Origin: Meriones unguiculatus
Lineage: Eukaryota; Chordata; Mammalia; Rodentia; Muridae
Reading direction: 5' to 3'
NCBI RefSeq assembly: GCF_030254825.1
Contig: NC_083351.1
Span: forward strand, 1,536,501 to 1,600,500
DNA: 64,000 nt
The notes beneath the pieces were generated by a model that was not told the origin of the DNA, did no database searches, and saw only the letters and a list, made by a program, of their open reading frames with translations. A program made the position numbers and the translations under genes. This document shows, piece after piece, positions 1 through 11,539 of this stretch; within the stretch, counting starts at the first letter, position 1; the number at the start of each line of letters is the position of its first letter.

Positions 1-698
1 TTCTTCCTCCCTTCTCAGTGTTTCCAGGCCACAGACACTCACATTGGAGAGCGGAGGACGGGAAGGGCTACACTCGGCCCAGCCGTGCCACTGTGTGGAG
101 CCGGGGCTTCTGTGTTGGTGCTGTCCCTGTCTTCTCACGAAGAGGTGATGGGGGCATGTGCAGGGAGAGGCTGAGCACTGGCTGCCGGAGCCTCTTCCGT
201 CTACGGCTGGGGCACACAGCATTCGGTCCTTGTTAAAGCACGGGGGAAACCTTGGCTGTTAACCTGGCTGCACCCAGGCATGGGTCCCAGAGTGCAGGAA
301 AGGACTGAGAACGCACGGGAGAGCTTGTGGGGCCTGTGCACCCAACACACCTAAGCAGGGAGTGGCTGGCAGAAGGAACGGGTCCCTGACAACTTTCACT
401 GAGCTCCAAGAACTGTGTAAAAGAAGCCACCGCGGGTTTGTGGATTTCTGTGGTCCGTGGCCAGGTGCCGTGTTTTGGGAAGTGCCAAGGAGAAGTGGAG
501 ACTTTGGCGAGTGACTTTGGTCTGGAGAAAGTGGTGGCTGCAGTCAGTGTGGTCTGTGGCTGCCAATGACCCAGAAAATGAACACTTGAGGGTGCAGGGT
601 GGAGGGTGGCTGGGTGCCATGTGAGACTGAGCTGGCTGCAGGACAGGGGAATTCTCAGTATATAGAAGCCAGCAGGCCATAAAGGCAGCCACAGGTGG
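1..698. other. Unique non-coding stretch
   Basis: I see no repeat family and no gene here. Open frames on both strands are short or run into the downstream TG repeat, and they show no domain or codon pattern. It is probably intronic or intergenic. Confidence 0.5.
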
Positions 699-701
699 TG
701 T

Positions 702-754
<53 letters not shown>
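699..754. repeat. (TG)n microsatellite
   Basis: A nearly pure TG dinucleotide tract of about 56 bases, with one TA interruption near its left end. On the minus strand it gives a Thr-His run in an open frame that should not be taken for a protein. Alternating purine-pyrimidine tracts like this can adopt Z-DNA and are usually polymorphic in length. Confidence 0.97.
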
Positions 755-756
<2 letters not shown>

Positions 757-3186
757 GAGCACTGGGCAGGAGGCTATGCCCTGTGATTGCTAACCTGTCC
801 CTGTAATATCCTTGTTTCTGAGAACTGCCAGGTGGCCACAAACACTTAGCATGGAGAAAGGGCACAGGCCTGTGTTCAGCACAGCCGTGTTGCCATACAG
901 AGAAGAGGGCTGTGAGTCAGTGATGGTTCCCAAGCTCCCCAGTCCAGGACCGCAATAAAGGGGTACAGTCCTTGGTGTGGTGTCGGAACCAGGGCTGCAG
1001 GAGGTTAATCCTGAGAGCGGGCGTGGCCAAGAGAGCAGACTTCTGGGCTGGGCTGCTGCCATGTTTGCTGTCGCTTTGACTATGTCCTCATGAGCTGTGA
1101 TGGGAGGTGGTTGTCACACTGGTGAACACAGAGCATTTGGCTTATTGGCATTGAGAGACTCATTAGGCTGGGAAGCGTGGGCCATGCCCTGTGCTCTGGA
1201 CTGAAGACTGCAAACAAGCAAATCTGGGCAGAGGCTCATGGTATAGCTTGGAGGCCAGGGTCTCATTCCTGTTGTTGGTGCCACATGGAGTCCAGGCAAG
1301 CACTGTCAGGTCTGGGGAGGAGGCGGGGCTTTCTTTTGTGTCTTCCTTGATGGAGCTTGGAGGTGGGAGATTGATCCAGCACCTTCTGTGGCAGCAAAGG
1401 TGCCGGGACAGCGGTGAAGCTGCTTGTCATGGCTGCTGGAATCTGACCTTCAGATACCCTTTCCCACCACAGCGTGGGATTCCTGGCCTCCACTCTCAGG
1501 CATGGTGACCTTGGCATCCCAGGCACTGACCCTGGCTAAGTTCTCATTGCCCAGCCTGGCCAAGGTGAAAAGGCCCTTCCTGTACTGGGTCAAGAGGCTT
1601 GAATGTCCCTTTCCACTGCTTGCCTAGAGTTGCTGAAGGAGTCATTCAGTGGCAGGCTGGGCTTGGCATCGAGGGCTGGGAAGAAGGGCTAGTTACCTTA
1701 ACTGTTAAAGCTATTTGGGGTGCATCTGAGCCCTCTGCAGCCTGGCCTCAGTTTGCCCTTGGTGAGCACTGGGATGGTAGTGTCTTCTCAGAATTGGGGG
1801 CTGGCTCTCCAGAGCAAACTGGAGCCTACTGGGGGAATGGGGAAGACCTGTTCTCCAGGGAGAAGATGGAGATGGGGCAGCTGAGGGACACTGCGGAGAT
1901 GGCATGGGGGCTTCCCATCCAAGGTGGGCATGAGGGCCGACCAGGACAGCCTCGCAGCCTTTCCTGCTGGTGAGCTTGGTTTTTGCTCAGTGTGTGGTTT
2001 GGGACAGAGCTTGGGCTTTGGCCTCATGCAGACAGGCCTGGGACCCCTGTGTGCTGTAGACAGCTTTGACCTTAGCGATGGCAGACAGGGAAGCTTTGGG
2101 GTCTGCTCAGGGCTATGTGCAGGCCCCGTCTTTGCTGCAGGCTCACTGTGGCTGGCATTTTGCTCCCCAGGGTGGACTCAGTGGAGGTTTCAGGGTATCA
2201 GAACATTCAGAGCAGAGCAGGGGGTGGGCTCCTTGCTCCCTCCCTCATGTTCTTCACCGTACAGATGGCTTAGTGAGTTCTGGCCTAGGGTGTCTGCCAT
2301 CCTGCAGAGCTGTGGCAATTGTCTGCTCCTGACTGCCTCTCAGCCAGTGTGTCTGATACTTATCCATTTATGGTAGCACTGGGCCCCCAGAAAGGCCCAG
2401 CACCCCTAGAATTCTGAAAGGAAGACACAGCAGCTCTCCACCTCCTCTCTGGCACATCTGCTTGGGCTCTTACCACAGGCCCTGTTTGGAGGTTCCCATG
2501 CTATGCCTTCTCCCTGTCTGACCTCTCTAGCCCAGACCCTTGGCTTCCCCCTCAGCTCCCCCTCAGCTCCCACTCGGCTTTCTCGGGAGCCCCCCGTCTG
2601 CCTTGCCTCTGCAGAACTCTGGCCAAACTGGAACCACTGGGAAAGAATGAGGTCATGGGAGGGGCGGCTGGTCGTGCGTGCAGGCCAGAGGGTCTGTTTT
2701 TAGAACCTGTACCTCTTGGCTGAGTCTGGAAAAAACTTGCAAGGCCAGAGCTTCCCCTCCGTGCAGGGCTGTTCCTCTTTTGCCACACGGGCATCTGCCT
2801 ACCCGCCTCCAGGTTCACAGCCTCTTTGCTGCACTCCTTTGGGCCCTTGTAGCTGCCACACAGAAACCCTACAGGCTGAGAAACGGGCTCTCCCATTCCC
2901 GAAACCTGGTCCCAGGCTGGCAGCTCTCCGACGCCTCCCAAACAGCTGGTGAACGGGCGGGCCTGCCTGGAGAGCAAGGTGGGTATGCCTTTGGCTTTGG
3001 TTCTCCTCCTTTCCCCGGCAGACCGAGAAGCACTCAGAACCTCTTGAGTTTTCATGCTGCATTCCTTGTCCAGTCCACTCACTGAAGTGGAACAGGCCCA
3101 CGGTGAGGCTACTTCAGCCTTCAGATGTTTGGTTTCATGTCTGCTGAGGCCCTCCTCTAATCCCTGACATATTGTTAAGATTTTCC
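755..3186. other. Unique non-coding stretch, moderately GC-rich
   Basis: No SINE, LINE or LTR similarity was recognised. Open frames of up to about 176 codons occur on both strands and overlap each other without any recognisable domain. An AATAAA string sits near 953 in an otherwise ordinary context. No exon can be supported. Confidence 0.45.
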
Positions 3187-3475
3187 TGTGAGTGCATGGA
3201 TGTGTGTATGTGTGTGTACATATATGTGTCTGTGTGTTTATATGTGTTTATGTGTATGTGTGTATATGCATGTACGTGAATGTATGCATTTGTATTTTTG
3301 AATTTATGTGTATATGTCTATGAGTATATGCGTATATACATATGTGTATGTATATGTATATATTTGCATATGTATGTTTGCATGTATGTATATGTGTATG
3401 CATGTGTGTATATGTGTATGTGTATTATGTGTATGTATGTCTGTGCATGTGTGTATGTGTGTATATGTGTGTATG
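3187..3475. repeat. TG/TATG-rich low-complexity tract
   Basis: About 290 bases of degenerate alternating TG, TA and CA steps (TGTA, TATG, TGTG words), ending just before an ordinary unique sequence. It is an old, decayed microsatellite. The Tyr/Val/Cys-rich open frames across it are artefacts of the repeat. Confidence 0.93.
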
Positions 3476-5520
3476 ATCTTTGTTTCCTGGAGACCTTCCT
3501 TCTGAGATGCTAGGTGCATTATTTGTGTCTGCGGTATGTGCTGACAACATGTGTATCCCTTGGGGATCATAGATTGGAACTGAGGTCAAAAGCAGAGCCA
3601 TTTCTCAGGTAAAGAAGAGCCACTTGGAGAATTTCTGCCTGAGTTATTGAGGTCGCAAGGGGCCAGGGACAGTACTGGAGGTCCTTCCCATAAGCCAAAG
3701 GGGACATCATGGCTCCATATAGGAAGGGCTTTGGGTGCTTTGGGCTCTTCAGTGCTGGTGTGACCTTGGGCATAGTTTCTGACCTCTCTGGGGGCTGCTG
3801 AGGCCACGTGTTCGAAAGGCCTGGAGAACCCCGGCATGCTCTGGGCCTTGTGAGCCTTTTTTAGTGATGGCTCCAGCAGTGGACAGGCAGTCATGTCTAT
3901 GTTCTGGCCTGTGCCCCTGCCCTGGGCAGATCCGGTTGTACCAATGGTCATTGACTTCCAGCACCCTGCCTGTCCCTCACCAGGTGTGCACTAAGCTGGA
4001 GCTCAGGGGCCTTCGCAGAGTGGCCTCTCCAGCCTAGGTGTGACCATGCTGACAGCTGCCTGTGCTGTTGGTGGTGAACAGCCTCTGAGCCTGAGTGGGA
4101 CCCCATGGGTGGCTTTGGTGCCACCTTGCTGGATTCAGGTCCCAAGCATCTGCATGGCCGTGGGGACAAAGGGACCTTTCCAGACCTGCCTTGCCCGCCT
4201 CAGCTCAATGGGTCTTTTCAGGGCTAGTGTCACCATGAGCTGTCTCAGGCTGCTGTACTTGGGGCCTTTGTCTTCTGGGCAATGCTACCCTTACTGCCCA
4301 GCCAGGGCTCCCAGAAATACTTGATGTGTCTGGGCCAGGGCCTTCCTTTTTGCCTTTACTCTAACCCTTTCCTATGTAACGCCCCCTCAGAATCCCTTCT
4401 GGAAGCCGGAACTCTCCAGGAAGGGGAGAGGAAATGGTCCTCAGAGGGCAGAGTTGTTACATCAGTGGGCATGAATGGCTGTCGGGGTGGCTAGAAAGAT
4501 GCTGAAAGGTCTGGCTTCCCCATTGGTTCTCATGGCAAAACCACAGAAGGGAGGTACCTGCCCAGAGTGGGTGCCCATACTGGTACCCTGCCTTATAAAA
4601 GGTGCCTGATTTTCTAAAGCGGGTGAACATACTTCTGAAGCCTCAGAATATCTTGAATCCTAAAGACACAAAGGGGCCACCCAGCTGGTCTCAGAGCCCC
4701 CTTCCTGTCCACCCAGCAGAGCTGACCATGCCCCTCTCACCATCCTGGTCTCGTAATTCTGCTGGCAATGGCAGGTGCTGTCCTGTGTCTCGGCCCAGCT
4801 AGCTGGATGAATTGGAGGGAGGTACCGTGTTCCTTCAGTGGTGACACTGTCGCCTAGAGCTGTACAGAGTGTTTGGCCAGCGCGTGTTTGGATGATGAGG
4901 GGTAGAGAAGGAACTGCCTCTCCCTTGATGATCACGGAGGGTCAGTACTTTGCTATGAGCCATGGTTGGCACACCCAGAATGCCAGGAGACATCACGAGG
5001 GCAGCTGCTTAAGAGTCAAGGCCACATGCAGTGGGAATTCTTAGGGCTTTCTCTTTGTCCGGTGAGGTGATGATCCTGAGACCGTCAGTGTATAAACTGA
5101 GACATCTGAACCTAGCCTGGCCCTCCCACTGTAGAACCCTGGGTCCCCAGACTCTCAAAATGCCCCAAAAAGGTGGGTAGTGCTGGTTCCCCACCGCACA
5201 TCAGGGCTGCTCAGGGGACCCAAGGAGATGGGTCTAAAGGGATCTGGATTCAGTTTTTTCAGTAAACAGCTTGATGGTGGTGGGGCCTGGGCTTGGCACT
5301 GTATGCCCTAGAGCCATTTGCTTGACATTGGGCCCCTGTCCAAGAAGGGTAGAGGCTCATGAGTGTTGGCACTGCTCTCCGGTGGCTCTGGTCCTTGGTT
5401 ATTTGTAGTGCCCTGAAATGTTCTAAGTGTTTCCTAGGAGGTGTTCCTCCCCCTGAACCTGGGACACAGAGAGCTGCCACTAGATTCAGAAAGAACTCAG
5501 GAAACGGCCTTCAGTTGATG
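3476..5520. other. Unique non-coding stretch
   Basis: No repeat family was recognised and no open frame resembles a protein. A TATAAAAGG string lies at 4594-4602, but nothing around it supports a promoter. Confidence 0.45.
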
Positions 5521-5679
5521 TTTATTTATTTTTTTAAGGGTCTACATAGAGGGTCTCTCTACGTGGCCCTGGCTGGCCTGAGACTTCTGTGTAGATGAGC
5601 ATGGCTTCATATTTACAATGATTCCCCTGCCTCTGCCTCTTCAGTGGTGGGGTTCAGACATGTACCACCAGACCTGGGT
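5521..5679 (-). mobile_element. B1 SINE, reverse orientation
   Basis: The block begins with a T-rich run (the A-tail on the minus strand). It continues with diverged B1 reverse-complement words such as GGGTCTCTCTACGTGG, CCCTGGCTGGCC and CCTGCCTCTGCCTCT, and ends near ACCACCAGACCTGG. Rodent B1 is a 7SL-RNA-derived SINE mobilised by L1 machinery. Substitutions in every segment make this an old copy. It directly abuts the B3 element on its right. Confidence 0.85.
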
Positions 5680-5710
5680 CAGTGAAAGCTAAAAAGGGGG
5701 TGGGAGTCGG

Positions 5711-5945
5711 GGGATCTGGAGAGAGACAGCATTTAGGAGCCTTTGCTGCTCCTGCGGAGAGGGCTGGGAGTTGGTTCCTAGTACCCACATGGCATGTCAC
5801 AACTGTTAAGTCCAGTTCCAGAGGATCTGACGCCCTCTCCTGGTCTTCCTGGCATAGCACACATGCTACACATGCATTCATGTACACTAACACAGAAACA
5901 CATGAAACATTTTTTAAAAATTCTTAACAAAAAAGAGAAAAGAAA
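5711..5945 (+). mobile_element. B3 SINE (B2 superfamily)
   Basis: The 5' part retains a decayed tRNA-like head (CTGGAGAGAGACAGC). It is followed by the B3-diagnostic words CCCACATGGCATGTCACAAC, CCAGTTCCAGAGGATCTGAC and GCCCTCTCCTGG, then a CA-rich segment and an A-rich tail. B3 elements derive from a tRNA promoter and are rodent specific. The TGACGCCCTCTCCTGG segment near 5828-5843 resembles the CTCF-like motif that B2/B3 SINEs carry. Confidence 0.85.
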
Positions 5946-6087
5946 GAAAATCTTCCCACTGCTCTCCAAATGAGGGCATACACATTCTTCAGATCATGAA
6001 TGTCTGCGGGGAGTCAGGCCAGCCCTGGGCCCTCTCTTCTAACCTTGTATTTACCTTACCATCAGGTGAGTAATAGACCCCACAGCA

Positions 6088-6180
6088 GACAAATGAGGCC
6101 AGGAACAGGAAGAAGGTGGCTTGCTTGAGGACCCCAGCAAGTACAGCCCGCTAGTCCAGTAACATGACTCTTGGGAGGGG
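6088..6180 (-). mobile_element. MIR-like SINE relic
   Basis: The words AAATGAGGCCAGGAACAGG, GTGGCTTGCTTGAGG and AGCAAGT follow the order of the reverse-complemented MIR core (gatgagg-aaactgagg, gacttgcccaaggtcac, agc). MIR is an ancient mammal-wide tRNA-derived SINE. The divergence is high, so the ends are approximate. Confidence 0.5.
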
Positions 6181-7259
6181 CTTCTCCTGGCCTGTCAGAC
6201 TTCAGGGTCCCGGCTATCCCAAACGAGGCCCTCCAAAGGACCAGCGGCCCTGTGCCTGACTAGTGTTACCCTGTAGGTCCCCAGAAAAAGCCTTCTCAGT
6301 CATTTTTGGCCCTAGTAGGAAGGAAAGTCATAGGATTAGCCTTGATTCCCTTCTCTGTTTTTTTCTACCCTATTTTAATAGAACTCTGGGCATCATGGAT
6401 ACAGTCTCAGCCCAGGCAGAGGGGCTTCCCTGCGGTCACCCTATTGCCCTTTGGGTGACCGGCCTGGGCAGTCTCGGCCATTCTGCTTCCTGTCAGCTCC
6501 TGTCTCCAGTTCCTTTCTTGGGGGTATCATCAGATGCTGTTCTGTTCTTTATGCCTCAGGCTCAGACTGTGCCGTGTTCATTTAAGGTGTATGGAGAGGG
6601 GACCTTTGGCCTTTCTCTGGCTGGAGGATAGGAAGCAGAACAGGACACTCCTGCCCAGTCTGTGACTTGGCAATGATCTACATCCGTTCTCTGGAGGTGG
6701 GATGGGTGGACACCTGTGACTGGCCTTTCGAGTATCTTTGCAGGGGCATTTCAGGCAGGTCCAGGGTAAGTTTCTGGAGCTAGCTCTGTGGGCAGCTGTT
6801 CTGGCTTCTTGGGCAATCAAGGTGTGGGACCAGGTCAGCACAACAGCTCAGTAGGCCTAGACAGTCCTGTGGGCAGAAGCTACACCCCAGCTTGGCTGCC
6901 ATACCTCATGGGGTAGACTAAAAGTAAGGCTTTCGGCCACTGTGGGTCGAGCTGTACAGATCCAAGATCTGAGTCAAGCACCTGTCTTCAGGAGTGGACA
7001 GCATAGAGGAGGCCCGCTGTCCCAGTAGAGGGAAGACTGTGTATTGTGGGAGCTGATGGCTCACAGGAGCCTGAGCCCCAACCTGGAGGAGCTTATAAGC
7101 ATGAGAGCAAGACAGAGCAGCAGCATGCTGTGTGTCTGAAACACCTTTCTCCACGTGCCCAGGCTGAGAGCGTGCTGGGCTCCTACACAGCACAGCAAAC
7201 ACTGTCGTCCGGACAAGTTTCTTCCGTTCGTAAACAGCTGTTCAAAGAGGAGATCCTGG
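6181..7259. other. Unique non-coding stretch
   Basis: No repeat was recognised. A plus-strand open frame of about 120 codons across 6263-6631 has no domain and no flanking splice pattern that I trust. Nothing else is supported. Confidence 0.4.
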
Positions 7260-7530
7260 GGTGTGGAGATAACTCTGGCATAAAACACAGCCACACAAAT
7301 ATGAAGTGCTATGTTCCGATCCCAGAACCACGAGAAGCCAGGTGACACGCACACATGCAATTCCAGCGCCCCTGTGGGAGGGACAAGGAGCCCCCGGAAG
7401 CCTGGAGTGTGCAGTATCGAACAGTCTTGTTGAGACTCTGTCTCAAGCAAGGTGGAAAGTGAGGCCTGAGGCCCGAGGATGACCTCTGACATCCTTAGAG
7501 CGTACAGGCACATGTGACACACTCAAGAAG
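7260..7530 (+). mobile_element. B4 SINE, diverged
   Basis: Moving left to right the block follows the B4 consensus. There is a decayed tRNA-like head, then TTCCGATCCCAGAACCAC, a B1-like middle, the hallmark GAGACTCTGTCTCAAGCAAG and GGTGGAAAGTGAGGC, and finally GATGACCTCTGAC with an ACACACTCAAG tail. B4 is a composite of a tRNA-derived (ID-like) and a 7SL-derived half. The open frames crossing it are not genes. Confidence 0.7.
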
Positions 7531-9124
7531 ATTTTTTTAAAAAGCAGAAACCCCCATTTTCTCCAAAATATGTGATCACTGAACTCATGCTCTTTGTATT
7601 TTGACCATCTTTCATGGTTTAGATTTTAGACTACAAAACCTTCCTGCATGGCAGCTCAGCCTCTTCCTGTCGTCCTGCAGGGCGGTGACCACCCCGTTTT
7701 GACATGGACTTGCCCCTGAGAGGTAACGGCAGAGTCAAGTCGGAGTCTTTGTGGGGGCACAGTGAGCTTCAGAGCTAGCTTCTGCTGAGAGACAAGTTTG
7801 TGAAAAGGGGAGAATTGCTCTAGGGACAACTAGGCAGGTGCATCTTCCCAGGAGGATGGCTTCCTGCATGACCTGGAATCTTCCTTTGGAGTTGTCCTTG
7901 TGTGTGAAAATCATGCATGCCGGCTGCTCTGCTTACTGTTGTCAGGTTCTTTACTGCTTCCCTCTGCTTGCTGGCTCCAAGGACAGGCCATTCCTACAGC
8001 ACTGGTCAGAGCTCTGTGCAGGAGGTGGGGGTCTTTAAGGGTTTGAGAACACAGTGGCACCCTTGAGCCGAGCCAGCTGGGACAGAAGCAGACGACCATG
8101 GGATTCAGGGACCGTCCTCTGCAGAGCATGTTTCCGGGGCCCACGCTGGGGCTATGTGCAGAGGCCTCGCAGGATGAAGAGATGAGGGAGGAGGGTAGTC
8201 TGCAGAAGCTGGATCTAGAAGATCCAATGGCTTCAGCGCCCTGTGGGCCTCGGCTGTATGGCCAAGGACAGGTGGTGTCCAGGGCCGCACTAAGGAGCAT
8301 CAAGTGAGGAAGACGCAACAGACACAACAGCTCTGAGTGGACCGTGAGTCCTGTCAGCAGTGGAAATGATTCCTACGTGCTCTCCACGGTTGTTCCTGTA
8401 CAAAGTAGCGCACAGCAGTTTTGACACTGCATCACGTATGTGTCTGTACACCGATTGCCACTCTCCTTCCAGGGACAAATCCTCCACAGCGGTCCTGAAG
8501 CGTCTCAAGGCCTTGGAGAAGCAGGCTAGATTTTCCTATGAGACACTCACAATTGTCTTCCTTCACCACCTTCCATCTTCCTGGAGCCCCTTTCGCTGCT
8601 GAGGAATAAGATGCCTCTCGTGGTATTTCTGGGCTGGGAAGATGAGTGAACATCCTTGTGAGGAGGACTGAGGGGGTTTTCGTCAGGTATCCATGGTAGG
8701 TGCTGTGAATCTGAGGCCTTGCCTGGAGTGGCCTTAGACTGTGGAAGATGGGGAGGGGAGAATTACTGTGGTCCTGAAGAAGGGAGGTGACAGAGGTCAC
8801 AAAGACTGTACTCAACATCCCTTCAGGAGGTGAAGAGCAAGCAAGGCTAGGGGGCGGGAAGGGGTCAGCTTCAAGATTTCCGTGATAGGAGCCCGCCTGA
8901 CATTCTGACCTTGCTCAGGGGCAGGGCAGTGACATCTTCAGCCGCAGGAGCTGCTCCCCCGTGGGAAATGCAGTTGGACTTGAGGGGCGTGGATCTCTCA
9001 TGGCTTGCGCCCTGCGGGGCACGGGGGACTTTCTTGCTGTGCCCCCTGATACGCTGGGATGAGATAGCTTGGCTCTCTCCTCCTCACAGCCCTGGGCGGA
9101 GGAGCAAACACTTCCTTGAGAGAT
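7531..9124. other. Unique non-coding stretch
   Basis: It contains an AT-rich patch at 7535-7650 directly after the B4 tail and is otherwise ordinary mixed-composition DNA. Open frames of up to 138 codons overlap on both strands and match no family I know. Confidence 0.4.
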
Positions 9125-9330
9125 AGTGGCTTCCATCCAACGCACCTCGGCTAATCAGCAGCCATCGTGGGAAAGCTGCGAAGAGGGCCGAGAAGCAGCG
9201 CATTGTCTGGGCGAGATTAAAGCCCCAGGGCTGTATTGTCTGGCCAGGGGATAAATCTTCGTGCTGTCACTCAGGCACTGAATTAAATTCCCCCTTGATT
9301 CTAAAGGGCTTATCTGTGCTGAATGGGCGG
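9125..9330. promoter_or_regulatory. Candidate conserved non-coding element
   Basis: This unique block keeps several CpGs and holds a compact set of factor-like words. They are CTAATCA near 9151, two copies of ATTGTCTGG (near 9202 and 9235, SOX-like core ATTGT), GATAAATC near 9250, AATTAAATT near 9281 and TTATCT at 9310. The composition contrasts with the flanks. Whether it is evolutionarily constrained is inference. Confidence 0.45.
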
Positions 9331-10494
9331 CCGTACCACAAGGCCGAGTGGACGTCCAGGCACCTTCCAAACGGCTGGGGGAGCAGCGGCCTTCGGAGAA
9401 GCCAAGGCCAGCAGCTGGTGAGGCCTCGGCGGTCCTGGCAGAAAAGAGTGGGCTTACTTTGAGTCTATCCATCATCTGCCCCAAGTAACTCACACGGAGG
9501 GGCCTAGAGCCAGTGGGGATTTCTGCTGCAGGCACGTGGAATGAAAGGCTGTGCCTACCAAAGGGCAGTGGAGGCCATCAGTAAGAATTTAGGCTGAGAG
9601 AGCTAGCCCAGTTCAACAGGCAATGGCTGGAACTTTCTACGTGTGATGACATTAGTATGGGGCAGAGCTGGGAAGTTGCCTCATTTCCCTCTCCAGCCTC
9701 CCACAGCCTGGTGAGACCGAGCAGGGGAGCTGTGGGCTGGGCACCATCTCTGCTGGCCAGGCAGTGCGACCCTTGTCCATGCTCCATGGGAAGAAGGAGG
9801 TCCAGTGGTTTCCAGAACTTGACACAATGAGGCATGCTTTAAACAGAAACCCATCCCGCAGAGCAGTCAAAGGCAGAGTTGGGGAGGACCCCCCAGCCAG
9901 ACCAGAGCCTCGAGAGTCTTTCCCAATACTCCCAAGACACGTCTGAGAACACACAGCTCAGAGCAGGAAGACAGTGAGCCCAGGACATACACGTAGTGAG
10001 GTGTCGCAAGGCGAGGCTAGCAGGGAAGGAGTGAAGTGAGTTTTGGCTGCATTTAGCTGTTCCCTGTATGTTCTTGGGAGAGGCGCACCCCAGCCCACCT
10101 ATACACAGAATCACCAGGACAGACAAATGCCCCTCAAAAGGAAGCTGAGGGAGCCAAGGTTGTCCGGGAAGACACTTCCGGGTATGGAGCAGGTGAGGAA
10201 CTGCCCAAGGCCATCCTGAGCCCTGACTAGCCCTATACTAGGTTTGGATACAAGCCCAATTTTTGGCTTTCTCTGTTCTGAGCATGGAACGCCCCCTTGA
10301 CGTGAGCTTTAACATATGTGGGGAAAGATGTTTAGCTAGGAAGATACCTCTAGTTGTCCTTAGGAATAATACAAAATGCTTTCAAAGAGGTTTGGCTTGT
10401 TGCTGGTCTCTGAGCACATCCAAGGCAGAGCCAGAGCTTGTCAAAGATGGGAGACAAGGCACAGCCCACACTGGGACCCTGTGAGACCCTAGAG
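9331..10494. other. Unique non-coding stretch
   Basis: Nothing recognisable as a gene or repeat. Open frames of 85-126 codons occur mostly on the minus strand and overlap each other in different frames, which suggests chance. Confidence 0.4.
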
Positions 10495-10697
10495 TAGTGG
10501 TTCTCAACCTGTGGGGCTCAACCTCTTTGGGTTGAACAACGCTTTCACAGGTGTTGTCTAAGACCATCAGAAAACATTGTGATTCATAACAGTAGCAAAA
10601 TTACAGTTATGCAGTAGCAATGAAATAATTTTATGGTTGGGGTCACCACAGTAGAAACTATTAAAGGGTCGCAGCAGTGGAAGGTTGAGAGCTGCTG
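10495..10697 (+). mobile_element. URR1-like hAT DNA transposon (MITE)
   Basis: The left end TAGTGGTTCTCAACCTGTGG and the right end, around AAGGTTGAGAG, are degenerate inverted termini. The interior holds the characteristic words TTCACAGGTGTTGTCTAAGAC, CATAACAGTAGCAAAATTAC and TAATTTTATGGTTGGGGTC. This matches the rodent non-autonomous hAT family URR1, which encodes no protein. A clear 8-bp target duplication is no longer visible. The orientation follows the usual consensus and is uncertain. Confidence 0.85.
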
Positions 10698-11040
10698 CTG
10701 TGGTGGTTCAGGAGCTCTGGGCTCCTGGCTGGCCGGCTTCCAGCCTCTCTGAGGAGGTGCCTGGGCCACGCAGTTCTGTTATTGCACATCTCCCTGCTCC
10801 TCCACAGACAGCAGTGATGGAAGCTGTCTAACTGTACTTGGGCTTGCCACCCTCCAAGTAAAGCTGAAGCCAGCAGTTTCAGGTGTCTCCAGGTGGGATG
10901 GATGTGCTGGTGTGAATTCCGAGCATCCCAGGTGGGGGTGGGAAGGTTGGCTGTCCCCTTCTTCTCTGACACAGCCTGCCTTGGGACTGTGGTGGAGGAT
11001 GGGAGTCTTGGCCTTTCCCCTTATGTTCATCGTTGGGCAT
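10698..11040. other. Unique spacer between the URR1-like and MLT1-like elements
   Basis: No repeat or gene-like feature was recognised. Short open frames on both strands have no domain. Confidence 0.4.
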
Positions 11041-11325
11041 TAAACCTATGGGTTTATTATAGTCTCAAGTCCTGCAGGCTGTAAGTCCAAAATTAAGATA
11101 TGGCAGGCTGTGTCTCCTGACACTACTCTACTTGGCTTACAGACGGTGCCCTGTGTCTACCTGTTGTCCTGTGCGTCTGTGTCCTGAGCCACAGACCTTG
11201 GCCACCTAAAGATCAAATTTAATGTAACCATCCACATAAATCCCCCCCCCCCGCAAACAGTCATATTCTTAGATACTGAGGGTAAGACCTGCAATACAGG
11301 AATTTGGGGGAACATGATTCAGCCA
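11041..11325 (-). mobile_element. MLT1-like LTR fragment, reverse orientation
   Basis: The order of words follows an MLT1-type mammalian LTR read in reverse. It has GTTTATTATAGTCTCAAG, CCTGCAGGCTGTAAGTCCAA, CTTGGCTTACAGACGGTGCC, GTCATATTCTTAGATACTG and AATTTGGGGGAACATGATTC. MLT1 LTRs belong to the ancient non-coding MaLR group. The copy contains a C11 run (11242-11252) and several small deletions. Confidence 0.75.
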
Positions 11326-11539
11326 CCCCAGCGTACCCTCTGTGACTCTCTCGTGACTTGTGACTGCTTCATTTTGACTCTACAGCCACCTTTCTCTATA
11401 CTGTCTTAATGCAACCTCTACCCCTAAAATTACTGGCAGAGGGCCTGCAGGGGCACTATAGAACACCTGTGGGGGCGTGGGTCATCTGAGCCTCTCAGGA
11501 ATGGGGGTTCAGGGTTGGAGGGTGAGAAAGCTGTAGTCA
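11326..11539. other. Unique spacer
   Basis: Unique sequence between the LTR fragment and the AT-rich candidate element. No feature was recognised. Confidence 0.4.

Noticed and set aside
233..865. 210-codon minus-strand open frame with a Thr-His run
   Set aside because: The run is the translated (TG)n microsatellite. The flanking residues show no domain.
3280..3570. Open frames rich in Tyr, Val, Cys, Thr and His on both strands
   Set aside because: They are translations of the degenerate TG/TA tract.
4594..4602. TATAAAAGG word, also at 30781-30789 and on the minus strand near 35504-35512
   Set aside because: TATA-box strings alone are common by chance. No initiator, CpG context or downstream gene supports a promoter at any of the three.
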